Assembly (NCBI GenBank): GCA_016801885.1
Contig: CM028900.1
Span: forward strand, 18,246,972 to 18,310,971
Length of the DNA: 64,000 bases
Reading direction: 5' to 3'
From: Toxotes chatareus
Lineage: Eukaryota > Chordata > Actinopteri > Toxotidae
Numbering within the stretch: the first letter of the stretch is position 1; each line of letters starts with the position of its first letter. Made by a program: the position numbers and the translations under genes. This document shows positions 15,501 through 26,445 of the stretch, piece after piece. The notes under the pieces were generated by a model. It saw only the letters and a program-made list of their open reading frames with translations. It made no database searches and was not told the DNA's origin.

Positions 15501-18500
15501 AGTGTGTACGTGTGTGTATTTGATGTTTGCTTGCCTCAGGCAAAACGGTATCTCCCTCTTCTTCCTCTCATCTTCTTTTGCTTCATTTGTTCCCGCTCTC
15601 TTTCTCTTCCCGCCCACCCCCTGAACAGGCTCGCAGGGAGCTGAGGAGACTGAAGGAAGAAGCCAGACGTAAGCATGCTGTCGCTGTGATTTGGGCCTAC
15701 TGGCAGGGACTCAAGGTACCTACCAGCCCCACGGCACAGCTCATCACCAAGTGTGCCACCTACTCATCACCCCTGACCCAACTCCTCCTCATACCTCCTC
15801 AGCCATCTTTGCACTTCTCTTCAGGAAGCCTGTTCCTGCCCAGTGCTGTGATGACACTTTATCCATTACCTTGGCATTGTTCCAAATTCTTATGCAATAT
15901 ATCCCGGGGGTTAAGCACGTAGGGACATAAGTAATCATGAGGTTATTGGTTAATATATTAAATCAACTTTTATTGCAAATTAAATATTTCAGCCATCAAA
16001 ACCATAGTACAGTAATCAGTATAATCAGTTCTGAATTTAAAAAAATCTCAATGAATTCTCCACAACCACAACATAGTACTTTTTGATATTGTTTTCCTCC
16101 CTATTCCCTTTGCAGAGCAGTCCTTCCACATTTGCCACCTGTGTGGCCCAGAAAAATGTGTTTAACACAGTAGCTGGGATCTCATCTTAGAGGACTAGTT
16201 CCTCAAATCATTTACAGTTTACCCCAGTGGTTTCTGAATAATGCAGATATTTTTGGGGGGGGGGGGTTATTTGCAAAGTTTTTAGACTTCTGCCACCACA
16301 CCGTTACAATGGACATGGATAGAATTTTATTTGAGGTGCTGAAATCATTGGAACATTTTTATTTGAAAGACAGAAACCAGTCCCTGGTAACTCACAATAA
16401 TTCTCAGCCCAGTGGGCAGCAGTTTTCCTTGCAACAGTTTATTTGGTAGGAAATAGAATAAGATGGAAAGATGTGAGTAGGTAGAGTGGTTAAAGTTAAA
16501 CTTTCCCTAGTAATTCCATAGTTTTAGATTTTTAGACACTTTACACAGTTGCTATTTTTTAATGCCGAAAATTTAAACCAACAGAGCCTGATTAACATGG
16601 CAGAGGCTGTCTGTCAGTCAGTCTCTCTTTCTGTTCTGTTCCTTTCTAAACATCTTTCTCAGTCTGCTTCCTCTGTATCTGTGCAACTAATTCCATATAA
16701 AGCAGCACTGTTTTGTCGAACAGTATTTATTTCACCTGTTATTTCTGTGTCTTTAGGTTTGTGTCCTAGGTTTTGGTGATTATCATCTCTTGCGTGTTCT
16801 GTCTGGTTTTAGAACTGTCATCACACTCGTCATTTGTTGCAGTGTTAATCTTTTCATCATATTAATTGACCACTTTGCACCTCACAGTGCACCTGTTTAC
16901 AGCTCAATTTGTGCAATAAGGTCAGCATGAACGTCATTTGCCATAACCATTAATTACTTTGTAGCTTTAATCGTAATTTTGATTAATTCCAACAGCTTGG
17001 AGTTCACTGTTTGTTTCAGTTGTTCATTGTTTGTGACTAACCATATGTCTGTTATTTTAATGTGCTGTTTGTGTATACTGTCATCCTCCTATCAGTGTAT
17101 TCCTTTTTTTCCCCCCTGCTTCACATCAAGATAATAGGTAGCAATAGGTGACTGACAGTTTATTTATTTTTGAATTCTTTGCTGTAACAGGTCCGCAGAG
17201 AGTACAGAAAATACTTCAGGGCAAATGCAGGCAAGAAGATCTATGACTTCACCATCCAGAGAATTGTAAGTGTGGCTCTACATATTTGCTTGAACATTAA
17301 CTTGAATAAATGTTGTTGCCAGTGTTGTTTCAGTTTTCAACAACGATCACTTAAACGGTCATATGTGTCCATTTGTCCAGATGCAAAAGTACTTCCTGGG
17401 TCTGAAGAGCACCATGCCCTCCATGTCACCCATAGACAAGAACTGGCCTGCTAGGCCTTATCTCTTCCTGGATGGAACCCACACAGAGCTCCGGAGAATC
17501 TTCCATCTCTGGAGGGTCAGTCTCAAAGAAGCAGAGCCAGTCTATTCTGTTGGTCTCATTCATCCAATTAATTCCTCTGTTTTTTCTGTTATTATGATAT
17601 GTTGAAAAGCAACATTTCAGTCATAGACCTTTGTCAAGCGTTAAACTCACAGGGTGAAACAACAGCTTTATATTGGAGCCACAAGCTGGAGTCACAAACA
17701 CCAACGACTGCAGTCTTGTAAATAATTTATAAAATATATACAGAGTATAAGATCAGCATCACAAAATCCATAGAATATAATAGAAACCTGAAAATGAATT
17801 ATTGGATATGGAACACCGTACAATGTTAATAATATTTTGCTGCAGGTGTCTGTTGTTTTAACTTCTCTTGGTTTTGTGTGTTCAGTGCAAGAAATACAGG
17901 AGCCAGTTCACAGAGGAGAAGAAGGCGGTGTATGAGGAGAAGCTGGAGGCAAGTGAGATCTTCAAGGATAAAAAGGCTCTCTACCCAAGCAGGTACCTGA
18001 AGCAGAGTGCTGTTAATTTCATGGTATAGGTATATAAGAGCAATTTTACTTTTTGATAATAAAATTGGAGAATCTCTAATTCCATGGTAAACACAAAGCA
18101 TCAAGCATCTCATTTGCTACCTATTGGATATGCTTTTCTTTTGTCTCAGTGTGAGCCAGCCCTTCAAAGGAGATTACCTGGAGATCAGCAAGAACCCCAA
18201 GTATCAGAAACTCAGCAGTGCTATGGATGAGAAGGTTCTGCTGGCTGATGTGGTTAACAAGATTAACAGAGCTAATGGCAAGGTAAGACAGATGGCTCAC
18301 ACAAAATTCACCATCCGTTTAGCTTGTGTAAGAACTGAAAAGTCCAAAAGTATAAGCAGTTTTTACACTATGACCTGCTCACTTTTCCCCACAGGCTTAG
18401 TGGAGCACAAATCTATCAAGGTGTTTTGATGTACTTTTCATCCAGCTGTGAAGCAATCTGATGTTTTTGACATCTAAACAACTGACATTATTTTTGTTCC

Positions 18501-20033
18501 AGCAGAGAGCAGACTTGCCCGGACACGTGTATCATGTTTTACTCTTAACCCTTTCCCAGTTTCAAGATCACAGGACACTTGAAAACCTGTTTCAGTGTGT
18601 GCGTCTGGCTATGACATAATGTTGACATGCTGCATAATTATCTAATGACATTGAGTTGACCTGTGTCTACTCTGGTTTGCAGGGAACAGCTCGAATCTTC
18701 CTGCTGACTAAGAAGAGCGTCGTCCTGGCTGACCAGAAGACAGGCCAAGTGAAGGCCAGCGTCCCTCTGCCAGACCTCACTAGTGTGTCGGTCAGCACAC
18801 AGAGTGACGGCTTCTTTGCTCTCAAACTCAAAGAGGTGAGCAAGAAAGCAAATAAAATTGTCCTTAAATGTCAAACTGTTCCTTTAAAGCCTGCTGAGAC
18901 ACTAAAGGAGTTAAATGGTGGTTAAATGTGCAGGTATTCCGTTGGGTTATTTTGATTAGCAATGGATACTAAACCAAGAAGTTACACCAGACTACATTTT
19001 CACACAGTGGAAGTGAGTCTGGAGTAATGTACCTTCCACTAACTGAAATTGATTTTCTCTGTCTGTCTAAATGAAATTATACTGTTGGTTTAAATGCCCA
19101 TGGGAAATATCTGGCCACAGGAAGTACTGATTCAAAACTTTTTTTTTTTTTTTTTTTTTTGTTACCCAACTCCTTTAGTTTTTTCATTGAATTGAGAAAC
19201 ACAACAAGTAAACATTTTACAAGAGTTAAGTTTTTCCTGTTAACCAAACCCCGGGCACCAGGCTGACACAAAACACAAACACACATAGGCACACAGCTTA
19301 CACCTACACATTCAAACACAAAACAGCCAACAACAAGCTTATAAATCAATATTGAGTGGCTGCATTACAAAGAACAAAAGATATGAGAAGGAAATAATAA
19401 TAATGACAAAATATATCAACAAATAAGGAGAGAATAACTGACTTAATAAAAAAGATAATGGGAATAATACATTTTAGGATCCTTTACTGGGAAACAGCAA
19501 TGGTAAAGGGGACCCACACTTTATAAAACTGGTGTAACTCATTTTTTCATGTAGATTGTTTCTCTATTCTCTAGCTTGTTATGGATGTTTTTTTTTTAAT
19601 CCTCATTTTTTAAAATTAAATGTTATTAAATTTTACCAAAGTCTGAAGCCAGTTTCATCATGTTATTTTACATTAGGGCTCAGCCTCAGCAGTCAAAGGA
19701 GACTTCTTGCTCAGCAGTGAGCACCTAATCGAGATCATCACCAAACTCCACCGCATTGGAGCCACGGCTGCAGACAGGGAGCAGCTCAACATTGACATCT
19801 CAGACGAGTAAGCGAGCATGCAGTCATTATGGTCAAAGGATCTGATACGTCTTCCACCTGGATGGCGTTTAATGATGTGGAAAATGTTTCTGTGTGACAG
19901 GTTTCTGGTGCAGTTCAAGCAGGACAAAGTATGTGTGAAATTCATCCAGGGAGCCCCCAAGAACGGCAACAGTGTGTCCTGCAAGCGCAAGAACAACCGC
20001 CTGCTGGAGGTGTCGGTGCCCTCGACAGCATAA
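525..20033 (+). CDS. myo1b: Unconventional myosin-Ib (partial, 5' exons outside window)
   Basis: Single-headed actin motor that links membranes to actin; in vertebrates it acts at plasma membrane, endosomes and Golgi. Bases 1-524 are intron; the first motor exons lie left of the window. The 24 exons seen encode 948 residues: 525-628, 1961-2108, 3088-3206, 3806-3892, 3982-4047, 6952-7056, 8843-8905, 9083-9283, 9419-9645, 10145-10345, 11317-11410, 12547-12696, 12814-12882, 12980-13066, 13382-13468, 14648-14734, 15629-15715, 17191-17265, 17381-17515, 17886-17992, 18150-18282, 18683-18835, 19677-19807, 19901-20033. All joins keep frame with GT-AG sites. Exon 3982-4047 carries the switch II motif DIYGFEIFE; 9419-9645 the actin-binding segment ending NLQTKNPNYIR; 12547-17265 the IQ neck; 17381 onward the TH1 membrane-binding tail, ending KRKNNRLLEVSVPSTA. 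The order matches human MYO1B almost residue for residue, apart from one additional IQ exon. MYO1A is excluded by the long neck. Confidence 0.96.
5290..5485 (+). repeat. Interspersed repeat fragment in myo1b intron
   Basis: The segment contains GCTAAGCTAA, then a stretch around ACATGAGAGTGGTATCAATC, then AAGAAAGCAAATAAG and CAAAATGTTGAACTATTCCT. This series resembles a short dispersed repeat common in percomorph fish genomes, from memory. There is no second copy in the window to confirm it. Confidence 0.45.
10485..10690 (+). repeat. Interspersed repeat fragment in myo1b intron
   Basis: Contains GTGTCTTTAACTAAGGCACT, then a CTCCCAGTGGAGTGACTATG stretch, then GTGTGAATGTGAAACAGG. This layout resembles a widespread teleost repeat with a conserved core around 'tgagcaaggcactgaa'. 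A related core, GTGTCTTTGAGCAAGACACT, occurs at 61664 in this window, which supports repetitive origin. Confidence 0.5.
11830..11847 (+). repeat. Poly-T tract in myo1b intron
   Basis: Homopolymer run. Similar runs occur at 371-389, 19139-19160 and 25364-25389. Confidence 0.9.
13382..13468 (+). CDS. myo1b: myo1b IQ-repeat exon A (87 nt, phase 0)
   Basis: Encodes 29 residues beginning ARMELRHLKQEARNKHAV and ending WAYWQGTK. It starts and ends in phase 0, so it can be skipped or included without frame change. Each calmodulin-binding IQ motif spans the junction from one such exon to the start of the next. The preceding exon 12980-13066 is also 87 nt and is a more diverged member of the series. 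Confidence 0.93.
14648..14734 (+). CDS. myo1b: myo1b IQ-repeat exon B (87 nt, phase 0), extra relative to mammals
   Basis: Encodes 29 residues beginning ARRELRQLKEEARNKHAV and ending WAGWQGTK. It is closely similar to the exons at 13382 and 15629 and has the same length and phase; its donor GTATTT matches that of exon A. Human MYO1B, as I remember it, has only two exons of this closely related type, so this window appears to carry one more. The WAGW stretch has Gly where the neighbouring copies have Tyr, which may weaken or change calmodulin binding. Confidence 0.92.
15629..15715 (+). CDS. myo1b: myo1b IQ-repeat exon C (87 nt, phase 0)
   Basis: Encodes 29 residues beginning ARRELRRLKEEARRKHAV and ending WAYWQGLK. 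It corresponds to the last of the mammalian repeat exons (RRKHAVAVIWAYW, then GLK before VRREY). It is followed by exon 17191-17265, which starts VRREYRK and completes the last IQ motif before the tail. Confidence 0.93.
17611..17640 (-). repeat. Degenerate element resembling a Penelope-type hammerhead ribozyme core
   Basis: On the minus strand the segment reads CTTGACAAAGGTCTATGACT followed by GAAATG. It resembles the minimal hammerhead layout CTGACGA - short hairpin - CGAAAC found at the ends of Penelope-like retroelements. The AGGTC/GACT pairing around TAT could be the short stem II. The changes from that layout are mostly C-to-T or CpG-decay type. No reverse transcriptase is visible nearby, so it would be a solo remnant. 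Confidence 0.35.
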
Positions 20034-22160
20034 AGCAGCCCCCCCCTCTGCTTCCAGTGCTGCTCCTGAGTGCTCAAATTGGGGGCAGTTAAACACAGAA
20101 CCACCACCACCCACTCCGAAACTCTGGTCTCAAGAGCCATCACCCCAGTGCCCACCCTGAGCCCAAAAATGACAGTGCAGTTATTTGGCTTGTTATGTTG
20201 TTTTATTTCCTTCAGTCTCTTGTTATCAGATTTACTACGGCACCACTATTGCAATAACCATGTGCCACTGTTATTTTGGCAAAGAAAGCCTTGAACTGGG
20301 TTGCATGCCACAGAAATTTGGTAAAAAAAGAAAAAGTTTCACTGGTGTTTTGTAAAACTGGGGTCAAGAGTTGAAGATGGATAAGAAAAATATTGGTGGA
20401 GCACAAGAGACTTCTGTATGACAGTGGTGATGTTGATGATGATTGTTCTGCCTGAATGTGGTGAGTCAGTCTTCAGAGAAAATATCATTATAACAACTTT
20501 GTGACAAGCTCCAGCCTCAACTGGCCTTGACTCATCCATTTTTAAGCAGCTCTGGCTTTAAGCACATGGCTTAAAATTTTAGATGAACTGGGAACTTTTG
20601 GGCTTGGCCTGTCAGTGTTAGTTTCTCTGAGCAAAGTGAATACTGCACTTGTTTTCACCTCGATGTAACCAATAGAGGATGATCTGAAAATGAATTTGAT
20701 TGTATGATGTATTATTTTCTATATATATTTTTTTTCTCTGAAAAAAAAAACAAAGCACAGTGGGCAGTTGAGAAGTCAAATGTAATTTGCTAGATTATTG
20801 TAAAACCACTTTTTGTATTTGCAATTCCTATGTGCCATGTTCCATTAAACACATGACCATGTACAAATCCAAGCCATATAGGTGATTGACCCCATTCACT
20901 TACTGTTATTGACTATATCAATGCCAAAAACACTTGAATAGGGGGGCATATCAACCTGTGTTGGCAATGTTTTGTAAGTTTAGACAGCACTGCACATGTG
21001 ATCAGTTTCCCCTCTACCAGCACAGTACGGTTTGTGACCATTTCCAAGCTTAATTTCACCCGCAAAGTGTTATCGTAAACTGAATTCATATCCTTTACAC
21101 ATTGAATGTCCTGTCTGACTCTAAGAAAACCCACTCACTTTATGTGGGACTTAATTAAAGATACTGACATTGGCAGTACAGACATTCCAGTGGAAGGTGA
21201 AACCCTTGATACTGATATTTTTGTGTGCAATAAATAAAATGCTTTGTCTCAATTAATCTTTTCATCAAAACAGTAGTGAGAACCCATAGTAGTCGCCCTC
21301 ACTGTACTATAAGCTGTACATAGGCTTTTTAGGCTGTAGCCTCAGCATGGACAAGGGGTTTCTTTAGTATCCTCATTGATGTTTGTGAAATGGCTGTTTT
21401 TTGCCACTGCAGCTTGAGTTATTGTAATGCTTGACCCACTCTGACCTAATGTGTATTTTTCAATGGGAAAAAGACCAAATATTAAGTGCACATGACCATA
21501 GATTCTTGATGTACCTAAAGAAATCAACCAGTTTCAGCTTTTACAACTTACTAGTACACTCATATAAAAAATGGTTTGCATATATTTACACACAAGCCAA
21601 AAATGAGTATCAAAGAAGCAAGAGTGTTATATTTTCAGGTATATTGACTATAATAATCTGTATTTGGATGTGCTGGTAGTGGGTTTTGTACTGTTTGTTT
21701 TTAAGTCAACCAGTTGTTTTTTATCTGGGGACTTTGTGAGGGAATAGCACAACCAAACTTGGTCTAGTCATGTTTTGCAATCCAGAATAACGTATGGGTT
21801 TCTTTTTTATTTTTTTGTATTCTTTAAACCCACACACAGCACAGGGACTTGACAAATCAGTTGTTGATGGCCTGCGCACGGGAACGATTGAGCTGCACGC
21901 CAGTTTTGATGTACTTGTTCCTTGGCTCTTCACTGTTTCCATGCGGTTTTGCTAAAGTGACATCTTCCTTCCCCTCTCGCTCTCTACTCTGTTTCGTGAT
22001 TTGAACAATGACTAGAACTGCAAAATGGTGTCTGCATTCTTGTGTGCCTAATGTTAACCTGTGCTGAGAGACATGAACATGGGAATGTTTCAATTCAACT
22101 CAATGTAACATTTACAAGTAATCTTTTTTTTAAATTAAATAAAAATCAGTAATAAATAAA
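20034..22160 (+). other. myo1b: Probable myo1b 3' untranslated region with candidate poly(A) signals
   Basis: The sequence after the TAA at 20031-20033 has no sustained reading frame. Candidate poly(A) signals are ATTAAA at 20844, overlapping AATAAA at 21229 and 21233, and AATAAA at 22138. The cluster near 21.2 kb is the most convincing. Which is used cannot be read from sequence alone. Confidence 0.5.
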
Positions 22161-23829
22161 TGTTGCTATTCTGGGATTCTGTGACACTCTATGCTTTGTT
22201 ATTTTGTTAACCAATGTTAATTTATATAAAGGATGCCTATATTTCTGCATGTCATCCACATCTACCTATGAATGATTTCAAAGGGGCATTTTCTATTTTG
22301 TACAGAACAATTTGTACATTTTGAGCAGTCTTTCCATGTAACCCACAGTGCAGACAGCATGTGAAATCATACATCAGTGCATCGCATTATTAAATCTCAC
22401 ATTATTTTAAAAGGGCCTAGGTTGCTATTTATCAGCAGGGTGTTGGCTCTGACTGGGAGTCTTATGGGTTAGTAGCATTGGGGCTGGACAGCCAGGCCTT
22501 GTAGTCAAGCAGCTGGCCAGATGTTTTCCATCACATCTGGGGAGAACTGTCCTAGGGTTAAATTCCGCGGCTTGGGGAAAGCTGCCGGCAACAGGTCTCC
22601 AGGGAGCAGCCCTCAGATTGAGCACAGAGTGGTAAAAATAGCATACCATTTTGGGCTGCCCAGTACCCGGTTCCCACCACTCGGCAGGCTGGGAAAGGAA
22701 GGAGGAGTCCCAGCCTCCCTGTGGATATTCAACCCGCACTGGGAGTGCAAAGGAACTGTACAACACACAATCCCATCTCCTGCAAGGCCTGTAGTATTCA
22801 AACAGTGAAGCACATCATCAAACCAGCACAACAGGAAGACCAGAGTGGGTTCTGGTGATGCTTTGCTGTTGCACCAGATGATCCAAAGCAAAATAAGAAA
22901 TAGTGTAATTTAATATCTTGAACCAAATTATAACAAACATTATTCAAATCTGCTTTGTTCATCTATGATTTGATGGAAACTGAGACGATCGTTTGTAAGG
23001 TGTGATAGAGTTTTATTTTTAAAAGATCATTACCAGGTCAATAACGCTTTTATTCTGAAAGGTGAACATACTATACCACCTCTCAGAGTGGAGGAGGGTC
23101 ACACTACTTGTGAGATTGAGTAGTCTTTGGCGACATCTCATGGATTTCAGGTGACATTGCAATGAAAAAGATTAACCAAGGATGCTGGACGAGGATGTCC
23201 GACAGAAAAGTTGACATTAGTGATGGCTTTTTACTGATCTGTAAAGCCTTCATAAATAACTTCTCACACATTAGAAAAACATTGCTTACCGTTACTTATA
23301 GACTTTAATAATGCATGCTTTGTTAGAAGATTAGAATTAGAAGTTAGAATTCTCTGGTTTATTGTACTCTTCTGAAACTTTAGATTAGTTCTTATTTTGC
23401 AATAACATTGGCAGCCAAAGCTTCGTACATTTTAAAACTACATTCCTCAGTTACCACATATGTTGCACCGTGACCGGTCAGATGGAGAGTCTGTAAACAA
23501 CTGGATGAACGTCCTATGGGGACTTCACATCCGGCTCAAGATGTTATCAGCGGCAGTGGACTGCAGTGCTGCTGACAATAAAAGCAATGCATAAAAACAT
23601 GTAAGTGCACTGCGAATGTGAAATACATTAAAAAGATGCCAGCTCCCTCTTAGGTTGTTGCACCTGTCTGGAACCTCATTAACATTCTGTCTGAAACACT
23701 GTATAATGTGTGGTAGGATGAAAATATGCTGACACATAACATAAAGTGTTTTGACACATAAAACCTGTCACACCTATCTCTCACACACAGCTGTAATACC
23801 TCCAGGTGGTTTTCAGTGAAATCATCATA

Positions 23830-23830
<1 letters not shown>

Positions 23831-23870
<40 letters not shown>
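23831..23870 (+). repeat. (CT)n microsatellite
   Basis: Uninterrupted CT dinucleotide run of about 39 bases. Confidence 0.97.
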
Positions 23871-23872
<2 letters not shown>

Positions 23873-25012
23873 CTGTTCTCTGAACAATATGCTGTACAGA
23901 AAAGGATGCAATGAAACAAAATACAATAAAGAAGCACAGAAATGCCAAAGCATGATTATAATAATTGAAAGAAGTCATGACTGAGTAGAAAAAAATACAT
24001 AGTGGCTGCTTGTCCACCGACTTTTAAAGTCCAGTTGCCTGGGAATAGAAAGGCTGTCTGAAAAGTGGCATGTGCCTTGTTGCCTCAATAGAGCTTACCT
24101 GATGGTAGCAGTCAAGATAAACGGTGGCCTGCAAGAGCTGCTGTCTGCGATAATGGCTTGTTCTCTTTTCCTGCACCTTTGTAGCATAGATCTCCACCAA
24201 GTGTGGCTGATTGCTATCTTTGTGGCCAGCTTCACAATTCTGTAAGGTTGCCTCAGGTCAAGCACACACAAGTTACCGAACCTGCACCAGGAACACTTTA
24301 AACAGGACACCTTTACAGTACATAGGGACTGGAGAGTGGGTGGTCATACTCTTCCTGTAATCAATAATCATCACTTTTTTACACATTTAATTTCTTAGTC
24401 AAATCATTTGAAAAGTCTCTTGTATCTCGTGGCGTTTCCTACATGTTCAGAATCAGGTCTTGTGACTGTGGAATTTTCAAACAGACCTAATATAGCAGCT
24501 GGCAGTGCCTTCCAATGGAACTGAATGTAGCTGTGCAGTTATATAGCACAGGCACTGTGGGCAAGTCAGATCCGACTTCTGGACTGAACAATAACTTCCC
24601 TCAAAGAAGCATTGATTTTCAGAGTTAGTGTGAAAGGAGGAAACTCTCAGTTCAATAATCCCTTGATAGCTGCTGTCAGCATCATTTAAGTGTATTTAAT
24701 GTTGATGTGAGATTTTTTTCAAATGATTAGTGAATTGGCAATGCCTGTTTAACCTGTTTATGCCAAATAAGCCAAATATCATTAAGCTCAGGAAGCTGCC
24801 ATTTTTATGCTTCCAGACAATTACCACAGGCTTTTTCAAGACCTGAATTTACTGCCGTCTAGAGTCAATAGGATCAAAGTTCAATGAGAACTAATGAATC
24901 TCTAAAGTGAGCATGCGACACCCCCCTCCCACCTTTCTCCTTCTCCCGACCTTTCCTTCTCTCTACCGTTAATTTAATGCTGCACATTATTAGAGGTGAA
25001 ATCCTTAAGAAT

Positions 25013-25048
25013 GACCCCCTTTCTACATATAGTATGTAGAAAGGGGTC
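25013..25048. repeat. Short near-perfect palindrome (hairpin)
   Basis: GACCCCCTTTCTACATA is followed within a few bases by TATGTAGAAAGGGGTC, the reverse complement apart from one extra C. The arms are about 16 nt around a TAG centre. No flanking duplication shows that it is a mobile element. Confidence 0.85.
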
Positions 25049-26384
25049 TATTGTTTTTGTAATTGAATTAGCATATTGCCTCGTGGAACTACTACTTCTC
25101 CTGGGTCTCCTGGGACATGTAACATCAGATGCATTGTGTTGAACCATCCACTGTGGTGCCAGTTAGCTAGTGTATGATTTGTGTTTTGTCTTTTTGTTTT
25201 TCTTGGTTGGTTGTGACTGCAATAACTCTGGCTCCTCAACAGCAGGAGCTAGTGTCATTAATTTTCTGAAACCGAGAAAAGATCAATGATTTTCTCATTG
25301 AATCACACATCACATCTTCAAAGATGTATTTCTCTGTTATAACATCTATTTACTCAGAATCTGTTTTTTTTTTTTTTTTTTTTTTTTTTGTAAAGCAGTG
25401 ATACATAACAAACACATCCTGCGAGTGTTGGAAGTTACTTAACCGTATTGACTGTATTGAGCTGTCAGTTGAGCTGATTGTCAAGGCTGATTTCATTATT
25501 GAGTGAGGGAGTTTAGGATGTAGACGTCAACACATTGGCCACCAGCCCGCTGATTTACTTTGGCATAAATCTATGCTGTGATTTAAATGAAAACAGCCCC
25601 CAAGATCAGAAACAGACACTCTGTCATTTGGAGGAAATTAATTTCCTTTACTTTCCATGTAGGACAAATAAGGCTAATTTCTAGTTTTAGAGGTCATTTC
25701 TCTTTCTTTTGTTTTTGTTCTTCTCAGTTTCTTTGTCACTGTGTACCATGCTTTTTAACCAAACATAAGGTCAGTATTCAGCAGGTGAACATAACATGTT
25801 ATTGTCATTTTTGTTTTTTTATCTTACAACAAAACATAGACTCAGCAGCAATAAAGACAGAAAAGGGTGGACACTCACAGACAGGGGCAGGCACACAGCG
25901 TATTACATTACTGCCCCTGGCAGTGTGTCAGGCAGTCTGGGAGGGAGGGACGGGGGGCTGGAAGGGGTCTGATTAATGAGTGTTACTGGGTGGTGGAGAG
26001 TTTGTGTCCCCACTCACCCTTGTGCCACCAGCACGCTCAATGGCTTCATCAATTTGTCGCCATTATCACGTCAATAGGCAAGAATGGAGGGAGGAGGGGA
26101 GTTAAGTGTTGAGGGTGGAAAAGGGCTTCTGCTGCACCATCTGTGGATGGCTGCACACGGGTGAAGCAAGAAGTAATCGCTTCCTTCATCTGCTATGTCT
26201 ACATCTACAAAATAAAAATATCACTGTGTTAAATGTGACCAAAGGCTTATCACTAACTACTAACACACGAATATGCTACACACTGTTCTACATGGTCTAT
26301 CAAGTTTAAAACTTTCCTTTTGTGCTAAATTATGTTAGGCTAGTTTAACTGATGTATAACATATATATCTACGATCAATGAATG

Positions 26385-26445
26385 TCTTGCTAACATTTGC
26401 TAATTAGCACTAAACACAAAGCTCAGCTGAGGTTGACAGGAATGT
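26385..26445 (-). repeat. Fragment of a dispersed teleost repeat
   Basis: On the minus strand it reads GTCAACCTCAGCTGAGCTTT then GTGTTTAGTGCTAATTAGCA and AATGTTAGC. From memory this is part of the same repeat family as the copies at 28212-28470 and 60890-61130, here its 'gctaattagcaaatgttagc' section. Confidence 0.5.

Noticed and set aside
19673..20155. 160-codon minus-strand frame opposite the last myo1b exons
   Set aside because: It crosses two real exons and the intron between them; no similarity to any protein family.
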